From JAMHWD01 sp035911135 (lineage in GTDB: Bacteria > Pseudomonadota > Alphaproteobacteria > Micavibrionales > Micavibrionaceae), in the NCBI GenBank assembly GCA_035911135.1, contig JAMHWD010000013.1:1-64000 (forward strand): a DNA stretch of 64,000 nt. The letters run 5' to 3'. Each line of letters opens with the position of its first letter. Positions within the stretch are counted from its first letter, which is position 1. Below are positions 1-7,621 of this stretch, in pieces. Below the pieces are notes generated by a model, which was not told where the DNA came from, ran no database searches, and worked only from the letters and a program-made list of their open reading frames with translations. A program made the position numbers and the translations under genes.

Positions 1-200
1 AAGAAGCGCAAGTAATCATTGAAAAATGGCGGCATCATTATAACCATATCAGGCCGCACAGTTCGCTCGGATACAGACCGCCAGCACCAATCGCCCGCAT
101 AGATAAAGGCTCTTTAGCTACGCTTGCAGACCCTTTATCTATGCCGCAACACGGGCAGCGGATTCACTTTTAACATGGACTCGAATATGGGGGTTGACCA
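1..200 (+). mobile_element. Right end of an IS3-family (IS407-like) insertion sequence
   Basis: The transposase tail stops at 173. About 27 bp later, near 187-200, the sequence ATATGGGGGTTGACCA resembles the right terminal inverted repeat of IS407-type elements, which end in CA. The exact boundary is inferred because the left end lies outside the window. A second G-run followed by TCA occurs at 294-302 and is an alternative edge. Confidence 0.6.
3..173 (+). CDS. IS3-family transposase (OrfB), C-terminal fragment
   Basis: Translating in frame from base 3 gives 56 residues ending at a TAA. They contain EKWRHHYNHIRPHSSLGYRP, the typical C-terminal end of the DDE integrase domain of IS3-family (IS407-like) OrfB transposases. 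The gene is cut by the left edge of the window, so only the tail is seen. OrfB carries the catalytic domain and normally acts as an OrfAB frameshift fusion that moves the element. Whether the rest of the element is intact cannot be judged here. Confidence 0.88.
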   Translation, partial: EAQVIIEKWRHHYNHIRPHSSLGYRPPAPIARIDKGSLATLADPLSMPQHGQRIHF

Positions 201-440
201 ACTTTAACTCGAATTTTTTCATATATGTACGTTACAATCTTTGAATTTAAAACTGAAGAAATTCGAGAAATAATCTTGCTCTAAAAATTTTAGGGGGGGT
301 CAGCTATTGAATTATTTCAGTGGGTTACATGGAGGCGTTTTTATCGCCAAGTGCTTCTGACCCTACCGAGAGACTGGAAAAGTTCGAATCCCTGTCTGTA
401 AGTCTCTGAAATGGTTCAAGAAAAAAATTGAAAATTCAAA

Positions 441-531
441 TGGCGGAGACGGAGGGATTCGAACCCTCGATACGCTATTAACGTATACACGATTTCCAAT
501 CGTGCTCCTTCAACCACTCGGACACGTCTCC
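441..531 (-). tRNA. tRNA-Ser(GGA)
   Basis: Read on the minus strand, the 91-nt sequence begins GGAGACGTGTCCGAGTGG and ends with CCGTCTCCGCCA. The acceptor stem pairs GGAGACG with CGTCTCC and the CCA end is encoded. The anticodon loop is TTGGAAA, giving anticodon GGA. A long variable arm (TACGTTAATAGCGTA) marks it as a class II serine tRNA, and the T arm carries GGTTCGAATCC. Just downstream on the minus strand a short AT hairpin (TTGAA/TTCAA) is followed by seven T residues and may act as a terminator. Confidence 0.97.
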
Positions 532-690
532 TGAAGGAAATATATAGGGCCGCACACTAACCGGATGTTGCCGCCTTTTCAAGCGTTTAAATATCCCCCA
601 TAAAACCGCGTCATAAATGCCGCCTTGCCAAACGGCCGATGGCTGGTACAATGGTAAGGTCTTGAATTGATACGGGGAAAGTGGCCAGCC

Positions 691-1098
691 ATGCGCGGTA
701 TTCACGTTTTTATGTTTTTTGTGGCCCTGCCGGCCATTATTTTCCTTTGCCATGATGTTTACCTGTTTTACATGGCCCAGGGCGCGCCCGCGGACCCGGC
801 CGTCCTGACCAAGATCTACACCGAGGACGCGCCCAGCAAGGCCTTTGATTTTGCGGCCCTTGGCTTTATCTGGTTGAATTACAGCCCGGACAGCTATCAA
901 TGGTTTGGCGATTCCATGGAGCCCGATGAATGGGCATCCGTAAAGGCGTTCCTGACCTTCAAGGCGTTTTACGTGGCCTGCGCCTTTGCCGGGGTGGTTT
1001 ATGCCCTGATCGGCGCGATCATGCTTGCCCGCATGGTCGGACGCAAGACCAAGAAATTCGCCGGCAAGGGTCGCCCCATCAGCCCTTACAAGAAATAA
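691..1098 (+). CDS. Hypothetical membrane protein, two TM segments
   Basis: This 135-residue protein is not recognised. It has an N-terminal hydrophobic segment (residues about 5-25, rich in Phe, Val and Ile), a hydrophilic middle of about 60 residues, and a second hydrophobic segment near 95-118, followed by a very basic tail (GRKTKKFAGKGR). This suggests an inner-membrane protein with the middle loop in the periplasm and the basic tail in the cytoplasm. I chose the ATG at 691 over an upstream TTG because GGGGAAAG lies about 10 bp before it. It converges with the downstream alpha/beta hydrolase gene. Confidence 0.7.
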   Translation: MRGIHVFMFFVALPAIIFLCHDVYLFYMAQGAPADPAVLTKIYTEDAPSKAFDFAALGFIWLNYSPDSYQWFGDSMEPDEWASVKAFLTFKAFYVACAFAGVVYALIGAIMLARMVGRKTKKFAGKGRPISPYKK

Positions 1099-1118
1099 GC
1101 CCGGCCTTTTCAACGCGC

Positions 1119-1904
1119 CTAAATCTCGTTAATAATCTCGCGCGCGGTGCTTAAGGACCTGATTTCACGGTCCAGTATCTCCAGATCCTCTGGCCGGGAA
1201 AGGCTGTGGTCGCCATCTTCGATCATCACAATCTCCAGATCCGCCTTTGGGAAGGCGCGTTCAATACGCTGCACGGTCTGCCAGGGCACATCCGGATCCT
1301 CCATCCCCTGCACGAGGCGCATGGGAATGGATAAATCATGAACCCGGTTCAGCACCTGATTATTGTCACGGCCATCCTCGATCAGGCGGCGGGTGATAAT
1401 GGTGGGTTCGTCGCTGTAGGCGCTGGGTTCGGTGATAAAGCCATCGCGTTCAACCGCTTGCTTCTGGGCGGGGCTAAGCTTTTCATCCCATATCGAGATG
1501 GTAAAATCCGGCGCGGCCGCAATCCCCAAAAGCCCATGAACAGAAAGCGGATGACGCACCGCCAGCAACAAGCAAATCCAGCCGCCCATGGATGATCCCG
1601 CCAGAACGGGCCGGTTCAGACCAAGATGTTTCCAGATATCATAAGCATCGTTATACCAATCAGAGATGCAGCCATCCTTGAAAACCCCGCTCGATTGACC
1701 ATGGCCGGAATAATCAAACCGCAAAAAGGCTTGCCCGCGCGCCATGCATTGCGCTTCGAAGAATGTGGCCTTCTTGCCCGTCATATCCGAACGAAACCCG
1801 CCTAAAAACATCAGCGGCGGCAAATGACGCCCCGCCGCACTGGCCGGGGTAAAACGATAGGCGATATCAGCCTTGCCGGGACGTTTCAGAAATTCACATT
1901 CCAT
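1119..1904 (-). CDS. Alpha/beta hydrolase family protein
   Basis: The protein has 261 residues. It shows the nucleophile elbow GSSMGG, an acid residue in MEDPDVPW near the C-terminus, and a histidine in GDHSLSRPED, which together form a Ser-Asp-His triad. An oxyanion-type GGF motif lies near residue 35. There is no signal peptide, so it is probably a cytoplasmic serine hydrolase such as a carboxylesterase or peptidase-like BEM46/YqiA relative. The substrate cannot be read from the sequence. The start ATG is preceded by AAGG at 6 bp. Confidence 0.85.
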   Translation of the reverse strand: MECEFLKRPGKADIAYRFTPASAAGRHLPPLMFLGGFRSDMTGKKATFFEAQCMARGQAFLRFDYSGHGQSSGVFKDGCISDWYNDAYDIWKHLGLNRPVLAGSSMGGWICLLLAVRHPLSVHGLLGIAAAPDFTISIWDEKLSPAQKQAVERDGFITEPSAYSDEPTIITRRLIEDGRDNNQVLNRVHDLSIPMRLVQGMEDPDVPWQTVQRIERAFPKADLEIVMIEDGDHSLSRPEDLEILDREIRSLSTAREIINEI

Positions 1905-2039
1905 TTTATGCCTTGATCCTTTGGATATAAAGCTTTCTCGCGCCTTGCGAAAACGGGGGTAATTGTATTATAGGTAAGGCATAAAGCCGCGCAAGCATCA
2001 ATCGCGATAACGCGCCGGTATGGAAATTTAAAGGGTATC

Positions 2040-3230
2040 ATGTCCGCCTATCAACCTGTCATTATGCAGATCATACCGGAGCTTGGCCCCGGCGGAGCGG
2101 AGCAAGGATGCATCGATGTTGCCGCCGAGCTGGTGCAGGCCGGCGCGAAGGCGATTGTTGTTTCACATGGCGGAGGCCGCGTGCCTGAATTGCTGCGGTC
2201 CGGGGCGGTGCATATCGACCTGCCGGTCCATAGCAAAAACCCCATTACGATGTGGCGCAATATCGGGCGCATCAAGCGCATCATCCGCGAACACAAGGTC
2301 AATATCGTCCATGCCCGCAGCCGCGCCCCCGCCTGGAGCGCCTATAAGGCCTGCCAGCAACTGGTCACGCCATTCATGACGACCTGCCATGCGCCTTATA
2401 ACATCAGCGGCAAGGCAAAAAAATTCTACAACAGCTCAATCGCCATGGGCGAGCGCGTGATCGCCATTTCCGAGCATGTGGCCGATTACCTGCGCCAAAA
2501 TTACGGCCTTGATGAAAGCCGCATCCGCATTGTCCACCGCGGCATTGCATTGGAGCGTTTTCACCCCGCCAGCGTCACGCCCCAGCGCCTTGTGACATTA
2601 TCCGCCGAATGGCGTATCCCCGATGGGTCCAATGTCATTATCCTGCCCGGCCGTATCACGCGCTGGAAAGGGCATCATGTCCTGATCGAGGCGTTGAGCC
2701 TTTTAAAACGCGATGATATTTTCTGCATCTTGATCGGATCCGATCAAGGGCGCACCGAATACCGGCAGGAGTTGGAAGATACGATCCACGCCAAGGGCCT
2801 GAGCGGCCAGATCCGCATTGTCGCGCATTGCAATGACATGCCGGCGGCCTATATGCTGGCCAGCATGGCAATCTGCCCATCCACTGACCCTGAAGGCTTT
2901 GGACGCATCCCGGTCGAGGCACAAGCCATGGGCCGCCCGATTATCGCCAGCGATCATGGCGGCGCGCGCGAGACCATCGTACGCGGCGAGACCGGATGGC
3001 TGGTGAAACCCGGCGATGCCGGGGAACTGGCCAAGGCGATCGAAGAGGTATTGAGCCTGAATTTGAATCAGCGCGCCATTCTGGCCACCCGTGCCATGGC
3101 GCATATCGCCGCCAATTTCACGCGCGAGCGCATGGTCGATCAGACCTTGAATGTCTATGCGGAATTGCTCAAGCGTAATGTCCTGAGCTCCCGCCACGAA
3201 CAGGCACCAAATAAGCGAGCCGCCGGATAA
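2040..3230 (+). CDS. Glycosyltransferase family 4 (GT-B fold)
   Basis: This 396-residue protein has the GT4 layout. The N-terminal Rossmann domain begins with a glycine-rich ELGPGGAEQG loop (around residue 13), with VHARSRAPAW about 90 residues in. The C-terminal domain carries PGRITRWKGHHVLIEAL and an EGFGRIPVEAQAMGRPIIAS motif, whose E-x7-E pattern binds the nucleotide-sugar donor. GGARETIVRGETGWLV follows. It probably adds a sugar in lipopolysaccharide or another surface glycan. A family 9 enzyme starts 20 bp downstream, so the two are likely co-transcribed. AAGGG precedes the ATG. Confidence 0.9.
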   Translation: MSAYQPVIMQIIPELGPGGAEQGCIDVAAELVQAGAKAIVVSHGGGRVPELLRSGAVHIDLPVHSKNPITMWRNIGRIKRIIREHKVNIVHARSRAPAWSAYKACQQLVTPFMTTCHAPYNISGKAKKFYNSSIAMGERVIAISEHVADYLRQNYGLDESRIRIVHRGIALERFHPASVTPQRLVTLSAEWRIPDGSNVIILPGRITRWKGHHVLIEALSLLKRDDIFCILIGSDQGRTEYRQELEDTIHAKGLSGQIRIVAHCNDMPAAYMLASMAICPSTDPEGFGRIPVEAQAMGRPIIASDHGGARETIVRGETGWLVKPGDAGELAKAIEEVLSLNLNQRAILATRAMAHIAANFTRERMVDQTLNVYAELLKRNVLSSRHEQAPNKRAAG

Positions 3231-3250
3231 AACCGCCCAGCACAAAAGCC

Positions 3251-4216
3251 ATGAGCGATTCCGATTTCAAAAATATCCTGATTATTAAACTTGGCGCGCT
3301 GGGTGATTTCATTCAAGCACTCGGCCCCATGAAGGCCATTCGCGCCCATCACAAGGACGCCCATATTACCTTGCTGACCACCGCGCCTTATCAGGCGCTG
3401 GCCGAGGAATGCGGATATTTTGATTCCATCTGGATTGATGAAAAACCGAAATGGTATCGGCCCAATGCCGTTTTAAAATTGCGCCGCCTATTAAACGCCG
3501 GATATTTCACACGCGTTTATGATTTGCAAAATAATGATCGCACCGCATTTTACCTGCGCCTGTTTTCGCCGCGGCCCGAATGGGTAGGGGCCGCACCGGG
3601 GGCATCACACCGCAACGCATCGCCGCTGCGAACGGCAGGTCATGCTTTTGACGGGCATGTCATGACGCTGGGCATGGCAGGCATTGATAATGTCGGTATT
3701 GATGATTTGTCCTGGATCAAGGCAGAGCCGGAAAAATACGCGCTTAAAAAACCCTATGTCATGCTGATAACAGGCTGCGCGCCGAACCGCCCGGAAAAGC
3801 GATGGCCGGGAAGCCATTATGCGCGTCTGGCAACATTACTGGGAGGGCTGGGCTACACACCCGTACTGATCGGGGCCAAGGCAGAAGAGCGCATCAACAG
3901 CGCCATTGCCAAGAATGTACCCGCCGCCATTGATCTTACAGGCCAGACAAAGCTGGCCGATATTGTCGGCCTTGCCCGTGAGGCCGCCTTTGCAATCGGC
4001 AATGATACAGGCCCGATGCATATGATCGCGCCAACCGGCTGCCCGTCTTTGGTGTTATTCTCATCCCATAGCGACCCGGTGCGCCATGCACCCAAAGGCC
4101 CCAACGTCAAAATTATCCAATCTGCGCCGCTGGACGCCCTCAAGGCGGAGAGCGTTCTGGAATCATTTGCCCCGCGCGAAGCCGCGCAAGCCCATGAGCG
4201 CATGACGCGCCATTAA
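3251..4216 (+). CDS. Glycosyltransferase family 9 (heptosyltransferase-like)
   Basis: The protein has 321 residues. The start ILIIKLGALGDFIQALGPMKAI is cut here to its diagnostic core LGALGDFIQ, typical of GT9 enzymes such as WaaC and WaaF. The C-terminal domain has GCAPNRPEKRWPGSHYARLA and the donor-binding stretch GNDTGPMHMIAPTGCPSLVL. These enzymes transfer ADP-heptose to the inner core of lipopolysaccharide, and the acceptor here is unknown. It lies 20 bp behind the GT4 gene, and together they suggest a small envelope-glycan operon. Its 3' end overlaps the convergent gene at 4213 by four bases. Confidence 0.88.
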   Translation: MSDSDFKNILIIKLGALGDFIQALGPMKAIRAHHKDAHITLLTTAPYQALAEECGYFDSIWIDEKPKWYRPNAVLKLRRLLNAGYFTRVYDLQNNDRTAFYLRLFSPRPEWVGAAPGASHRNASPLRTAGHAFDGHVMTLGMAGIDNVGIDDLSWIKAEPEKYALKKPYVMLITGCAPNRPEKRWPGSHYARLATLLGGLGYTPVLIGAKAEERINSAIAKNVPAAIDLTGQTKLADIVGLAREAAFAIGNDTGPMHMIAPTGCPSLVLFSSHSDPVRHAPKGPNVKIIQSAPLDALKAESVLESFAPREAAQAHERMTRH

Positions 4217-4947
4217 AGCGTTCTGAAATTGGGCATATCCTCGATACGAAGTGCCGGGCGGGATGATTTGGGCGCGGCAGGTTCCGCATGACGCAAATCA
4301 GCAAAGGCCAAGACAGAACCCGGCAATTCGTCTTGTTTGTTCAAGACGCGGGCCAGCCTCTGCTCGATCTCGGCTGTGGAATCCAAAGGCGCAGGATCAT
4401 TGGCCTTGGCCACGTCATAATCAGGAGTTTTCAGTTCAGGCGCATCGCCGCCCATCACGATATTAAGGGCATTGCCCGCAAGATCATCACCGGTTTCTTC
4501 TTCGGCAATGACATTGATCAATCCGCCAGCCGCGCCAAGCGGGCCGCCAAAAACGCCGCCGCCAATAATGCGGCCGATGGGCCTGATTTCATCGCCCGTC
4601 AATTCGCGGTAAAGCGTGCCGACAAGGGGAATATGCTGCAAGGGGTTAACCATATCAATCAGGTCGCCAAAGCCAAAACTCTCGTCATCGCCGGCGGCAT
4701 TATTGCCCGCGCCCGCATCATGCAGGGCCATCACATCGGCAAAATTTTCACCGGCCTTTTGGCCTGCGCCCGGTTCGATGGCCGAAAGGCGGGAGGCAAT
4801 CTCATCCCCGGCATCTTCAGCATCAACCCAGGCCGGAACCGAGCCGGCCATGCGGTCATTTTCCACCATACGCAAAACCTTGCGCGGCTGGGCGCTTTGC
4901 GCGGCCTGCCTGCCTGTCATGTCCTGTGCTGTGACAAAATCAATCAT
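4213..4947 (-). CDS. Hypothetical protein with glycine-rich segment
   Basis: This is a 244-residue acidic protein. The first 80 residues look disordered. A central part has NPLQHIPLVGTLYRELTGDE followed by a glycine and alanine-rich stretch (GRIIGGGVFGGPLGAAGG), a pattern I associate with short conserved alphaproteobacterial proteins of unknown role. The ATG at 4947 was chosen over an upstream TTG because GGGGATAT precedes it. A long frame on the opposite strand is a codon-bias shadow. I cannot assign a function. Confidence 0.7.
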   Translation of the reverse strand: MIDFVTAQDMTGRQAAQSAQPRKVLRMVENDRMAGSVPAWVDAEDAGDEIASRLSAIEPGAGQKAGENFADVMALHDAGAGNNAAGDDESFGFGDLIDMVNPLQHIPLVGTLYRELTGDEIRPIGRIIGGGVFGGPLGAAGGLINVIAEEETGDDLAGNALNIVMGGDAPELKTPDYDVAKANDPAPLDSTAEIEQRLARVLNKQDELPGSVLAFADLRHAEPAAPKSSRPALRIEDMPNFRTL

Positions 4948-5064
4948 ATGATATCCCCGGCCGCTATGGTCCGGGAGATATCTTTGCAATTGCTGTGCCA
5001 GTAATGCCGCGCTATAGTGCCATTACAAAGCTAACATTCTGATAATTATATATAATTTATAAAA

Positions 5065-5583
5065 ATGCCCGCTGACACCCCTTCTGATCCCCCGGCAAAA
5101 ATCCCTGATGGCGCCAGAGCAGCCATTACCCGCCTGCTGGGCGATTATGATATGCCCGCCCTTGACCCTGCCACGGAGGCACGCTGTGCCGCGATCTTGC
5201 ATCAATCCGGGCCCCTTCGCGCCGGAAGCTTTATCAGACAGATAAAAGCCGTCAATGCGCCTGCCGCCAGCAAGGGCAGCGCCCCACAAAAATGCGGGCC
5301 TTATATTTTCAAGGCGCAGGATATGGTGCTGGAAGATATACACGGCCATATCAGAACGCGCCTGACCGATAAGGAGCGCGACATTCTGGCGTATCTTCTG
5401 GATGCGCCGGACCATACGGCCAGCCGGCAGGAATTGTTATCCGCCGTATGGGGGTATAAAGACGGGCTAGAGACGCACACGCTGGAGACCCATATTTATC
5501 GCCTGCGCCAGAAGATTGAAAATGATGCGGCCAATCCGCAAATCCTGCAAGCCGCGGCAGGTGGGTACAGGCTTATTGCCTAG
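5065..5583 (+). CDS. Winged-helix DNA-binding protein, OmpR/PhoB C-terminal type, no receiver
   Basis: The protein has 172 residues. The last 90 or so form a Trans_Reg_C winged helix: LTDKERDILAYLLD, then RQELLSAVWGYK, then the recognition region ETHTLETHIYRLRQKIEND and the wing ending GGYRLI. The N-terminal 70 residues are not a phosphoacceptor receiver domain, as there is no acidic triad or DxxMP motif. It is therefore a DNA-binding response-regulator effector domain with an unknown input. No histidine kinase lies nearby. Confidence 0.82.
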   Translation: MPADTPSDPPAKIPDGARAAITRLLGDYDMPALDPATEARCAAILHQSGPLRAGSFIRQIKAVNAPAASKGSAPQKCGPYIFKAQDMVLEDIHGHIRTRLTDKERDILAYLLDAPDHTASRQELLSAVWGYKDGLETHTLETHIYRLRQKIENDAANPQILQAAAGGYRLIA

Positions 5584-6131
5584 AAACGAATTATGGCCGC
5601 ATCCAGCGCAGCCAGAAACGTATCTGCGCGTTGAATGACCAACATTGACACGCCGGAATCTGCAACGATTTTCAAACGCCCCAGCATATCATCAATCAGC
5701 GCAAGATCCGCCTTTTCACTATCATCAAAGGGCCATGATGCTGTTTGATCCTGCGCGGAAAGCAAGCGGGCGCGGCGGCGCTTTTGTGTAATATTCGCGG
5801 CATGGCCATAGGCGCTGGCTGCGATGGCCGCAGGGCCAGATGGCGCGTTAATCCGGTTTTGGGCATATTCATTGAATTGATCGGAATCATCCAGGAGATG
5901 CCCCTGACGTGCCAGCAGACGCTGGCGGTAATTTTGCAAAAAGAGCTGCAAGGCCTCAACGGAAACCTCAAGGCTATCTTCCGGCACGGCGGCGGCATCA
6001 TCATGCGGGGTACGAGAAGAGCGGCGGCGGCGTGAATCCGCATCCTGCCGACGCAGATATAAATGTGCATCGGTGCTTTCGGCCTGACGGGCCGGAATAT
6101 GCGGCAAAAGCGCCTCAAGAGCGTTAAACAT
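5580..6131 (-). CDS. Hypothetical helical protein
   Basis: This 183-residue protein is predicted to be mostly helical and rich in Ala, Arg and Asp. It contains a run of arginines (RRRRSSR) near residue 35 and a C-terminal segment LALIDDMLGRLKIVADSG. No family is recognised. The ATG at 6131 has AAGGA upstream, and the in-frame codons before it run into the terminator-like T-run, so the longer frame was rejected. It converges with the winged-helix gene, whose stop overlaps its own by four bases. Confidence 0.65.
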   Translation of the reverse strand: MFNALEALLPHIPARQAESTDAHLYLRRQDADSRRRRSSRTPHDDAAAVPEDSLEVSVEALQLFLQNYRQRLLARQGHLLDDSDQFNEYAQNRINAPSGPAAIAASAYGHAANITQKRRRARLLSAQDQTASWPFDDSEKADLALIDDMLGRLKIVADSGVSMLVIQRADTFLAALDAAIIRF

Positions 6132-6200
6132 AAAAAATCCTTTTTTATGAACGCGCTTTTTATACCGCAGATTGAGGATAAAAGGCAAATTTGAAAGATA

Positions 6201-6962
6201 TTATTTGTTATTCAGCATCTTCAGGAGATCAACCTCACCCTCGCTTAAATACCAGGGCGCGTTGTATTCCCAGACAATCTTGTTGAAATTTGTCAGGCCT
6301 TCATCACCGGCAATTTCAATATGACCAATATCCCCCAGCATCATCCATTGCGGCGTGCCGTTAATCACAACAGGTTCATCGCTTTGAACCTTAGCGATAC
6401 GGTAATTGAAAACAGTTTTAAGCGGATAAGCCTTGCCAATTTCCGGCAACAAAGTTTTCATGCGGGAAAATTCTTCGTCACTCACGGGGATATTATAAAA
6501 TTTCTCGATGTCATTCAAAAGAACCGTGACCCATATTTCGCCCAGATTATAAGGGAAATGAGGCGGGATTTTTTCCGTCGCGCCCGGAAAAACCAACCGC
6601 AAGGCCTTGCCCTTGGCATTATCCATCAACGCAACGCCAATTGTTGTCTTAATTTCCAGCGTATCTTTATCCGCCTGAAAATTGGCAAAAATCCATTCAT
6701 AGCGCAGCTTTTCTTCTTCCAGAAATTGCGCGGCCCCGTCCGCATCGCCCCAGAATGCCTTGTATTCGGGAAGGCTCATCACCAGGTTTTCAAAATTAGG
6801 ATCCTTAAAGGCCGCCTTATAAAAAGCCAGAATGGTTTTTTCTGAAATTGTGCTGTGCTTTTTTTGGGCATGCGCCGGCCCGGCCCAGACAAAGGCCAAT
6901 ATAACAGCCGTTTTCAGGAGCCATCCCAGAGCGATATAATATCTGTATTTGCGCCAGTTCAT
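6201..6962 (-). CDS. Hypothetical exported protein
   Basis: The 253-residue protein has a clear signal peptide: basic NWRKYRYY, a hydrophobic core (LLKTAVILAFVWAG) and a cleavage site after AHA near residue 32. The mature part holds no catalytic motif I recognise. It may belong to an uncharacterised periplasmic family of this lineage (DUF4852-like), but I cannot confirm that. Its start lies only 23 bp from the divergent smr-like gene, so the two genes must have overlapping or embedded promoters. Confidence 0.75.
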   Translation of the reverse strand: MNWRKYRYYIALGWLLKTAVILAFVWAGPAHAQKKHSTISEKTILAFYKAAFKDPNFENLVMSLPEYKAFWGDADGAAQFLEEEKLRYEWIFANFQADKDTLEIKTTIGVALMDNAKGKALRLVFPGATEKIPPHFPYNLGEIWVTVLLNDIEKFYNIPVSDEEFSRMKTLLPEIGKAYPLKTVFNYRIAKVQSDEPVVINGTPQWMMLGDIGHIEIAGDEGLTNFNKIVWEYNAPWYLSEGEVDLLKMLNNK

Positions 6963-6985
6963 CTTTATGCATTATACGTCAGTTC

Positions 6986-7552
6986 ATGAGCCGGAAAAAA
7001 GAGGAAAACGAAACCCTAAACGCCGAGGACCAGAAACTCTGGGATCTGATGATGCGCGATGTCGTGCCATTAAGGCCATCCCCGGCAAGCCCGCCGGCCG
7101 GCAAATCGGGGCAATCCGGCCCGAAGACCGTAGTTGCGACAAAAGCGCCCGCCCCCGCAGCGCAAAGGCCAATTCCTGCCTCATCCCAGCACCCCGGCGC
7201 CTATGAAGTTGATAAAAGCACGCACCGTAAATTAAAGCGTGGCCACATGGCCATCGAAGCCCGGCTGGATCTGCATGGGCTCTCACAGGCCAGAGCCTAT
7301 GAAGAGCTAAAGCGTTTCCTGATCGGGGCGCATCATCAGGGGCTGCGCTGTCTTTTGGTCATAACCGGCAAAGGCCGGAATTTGATCGGTGATCAAAGAT
7401 CCGATGAGCGCGCGCCCGGCGTTATCAAACGCAGCCTGCCTTTATGGCTGGAGGAACCCGATTTAAAAGGCATGATTTTAAAAACAGAAAGCGCCCATAT
7501 CAAAGATGGCGGCGCGGGCGCGTTTTATATCTTGCTGCGGCGAAAGAACTAG
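6986..7552 (+). CDS. Smr domain protein
   Basis: The 188-residue protein has a disordered, proline-rich N-terminus (residues about 30-70). A C-terminal Smr domain follows, with LDLHGLSQARAYEEL and the ITGKGRN motif, the signature residues of small MutS-related nucleases. In alphaproteobacteria stand-alone Smr proteins are often encoded beside mltA. Here mltA lies 9 kb away. The domain typically nicks branched or structured nucleic acid. The biological role of this protein is not known. Confidence 0.88.
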   Translation: MSRKKEENETLNAEDQKLWDLMMRDVVPLRPSPASPPAGKSGQSGPKTVVATKAPAPAAQRPIPASSQHPGAYEVDKSTHRKLKRGHMAIEARLDLHGLSQARAYEELKRFLIGAHHQGLRCLLVITGKGRNLIGDQRSDERAPGVIKRSLPLWLEEPDLKGMILKTESAHIKDGGAGAFYILLRRKN

Positions 7553-7621
7553 AAATAAGAACGCATGAACGGGTGATATTCCTTGCCCCGGCGCATAAAG
7601 AAATCTAGATTTCTTATCATC

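Noticed and set aside
294..302. GGGGGGTCA as the right end of the insertion sequence
   Set aside because: The spacing from the transposase stop to the repeat near 187-200 fits IS3-family ends better, so this is kept only as an alternative.
478..1113. 211-residue frame on the minus strand running through tRNA-Ser
   Set aside because: It overlaps a clear tRNA and the better supported membrane-protein gene at 691-1098, and its composition is that of a reverse-strand shadow.
4288..5004. 238-residue frame on the plus strand opposite the gene at 4213
   Set aside because: The minus-strand protein has a plausible start and a conserved-looking core, while this one reads as its complement with no ribosome site.
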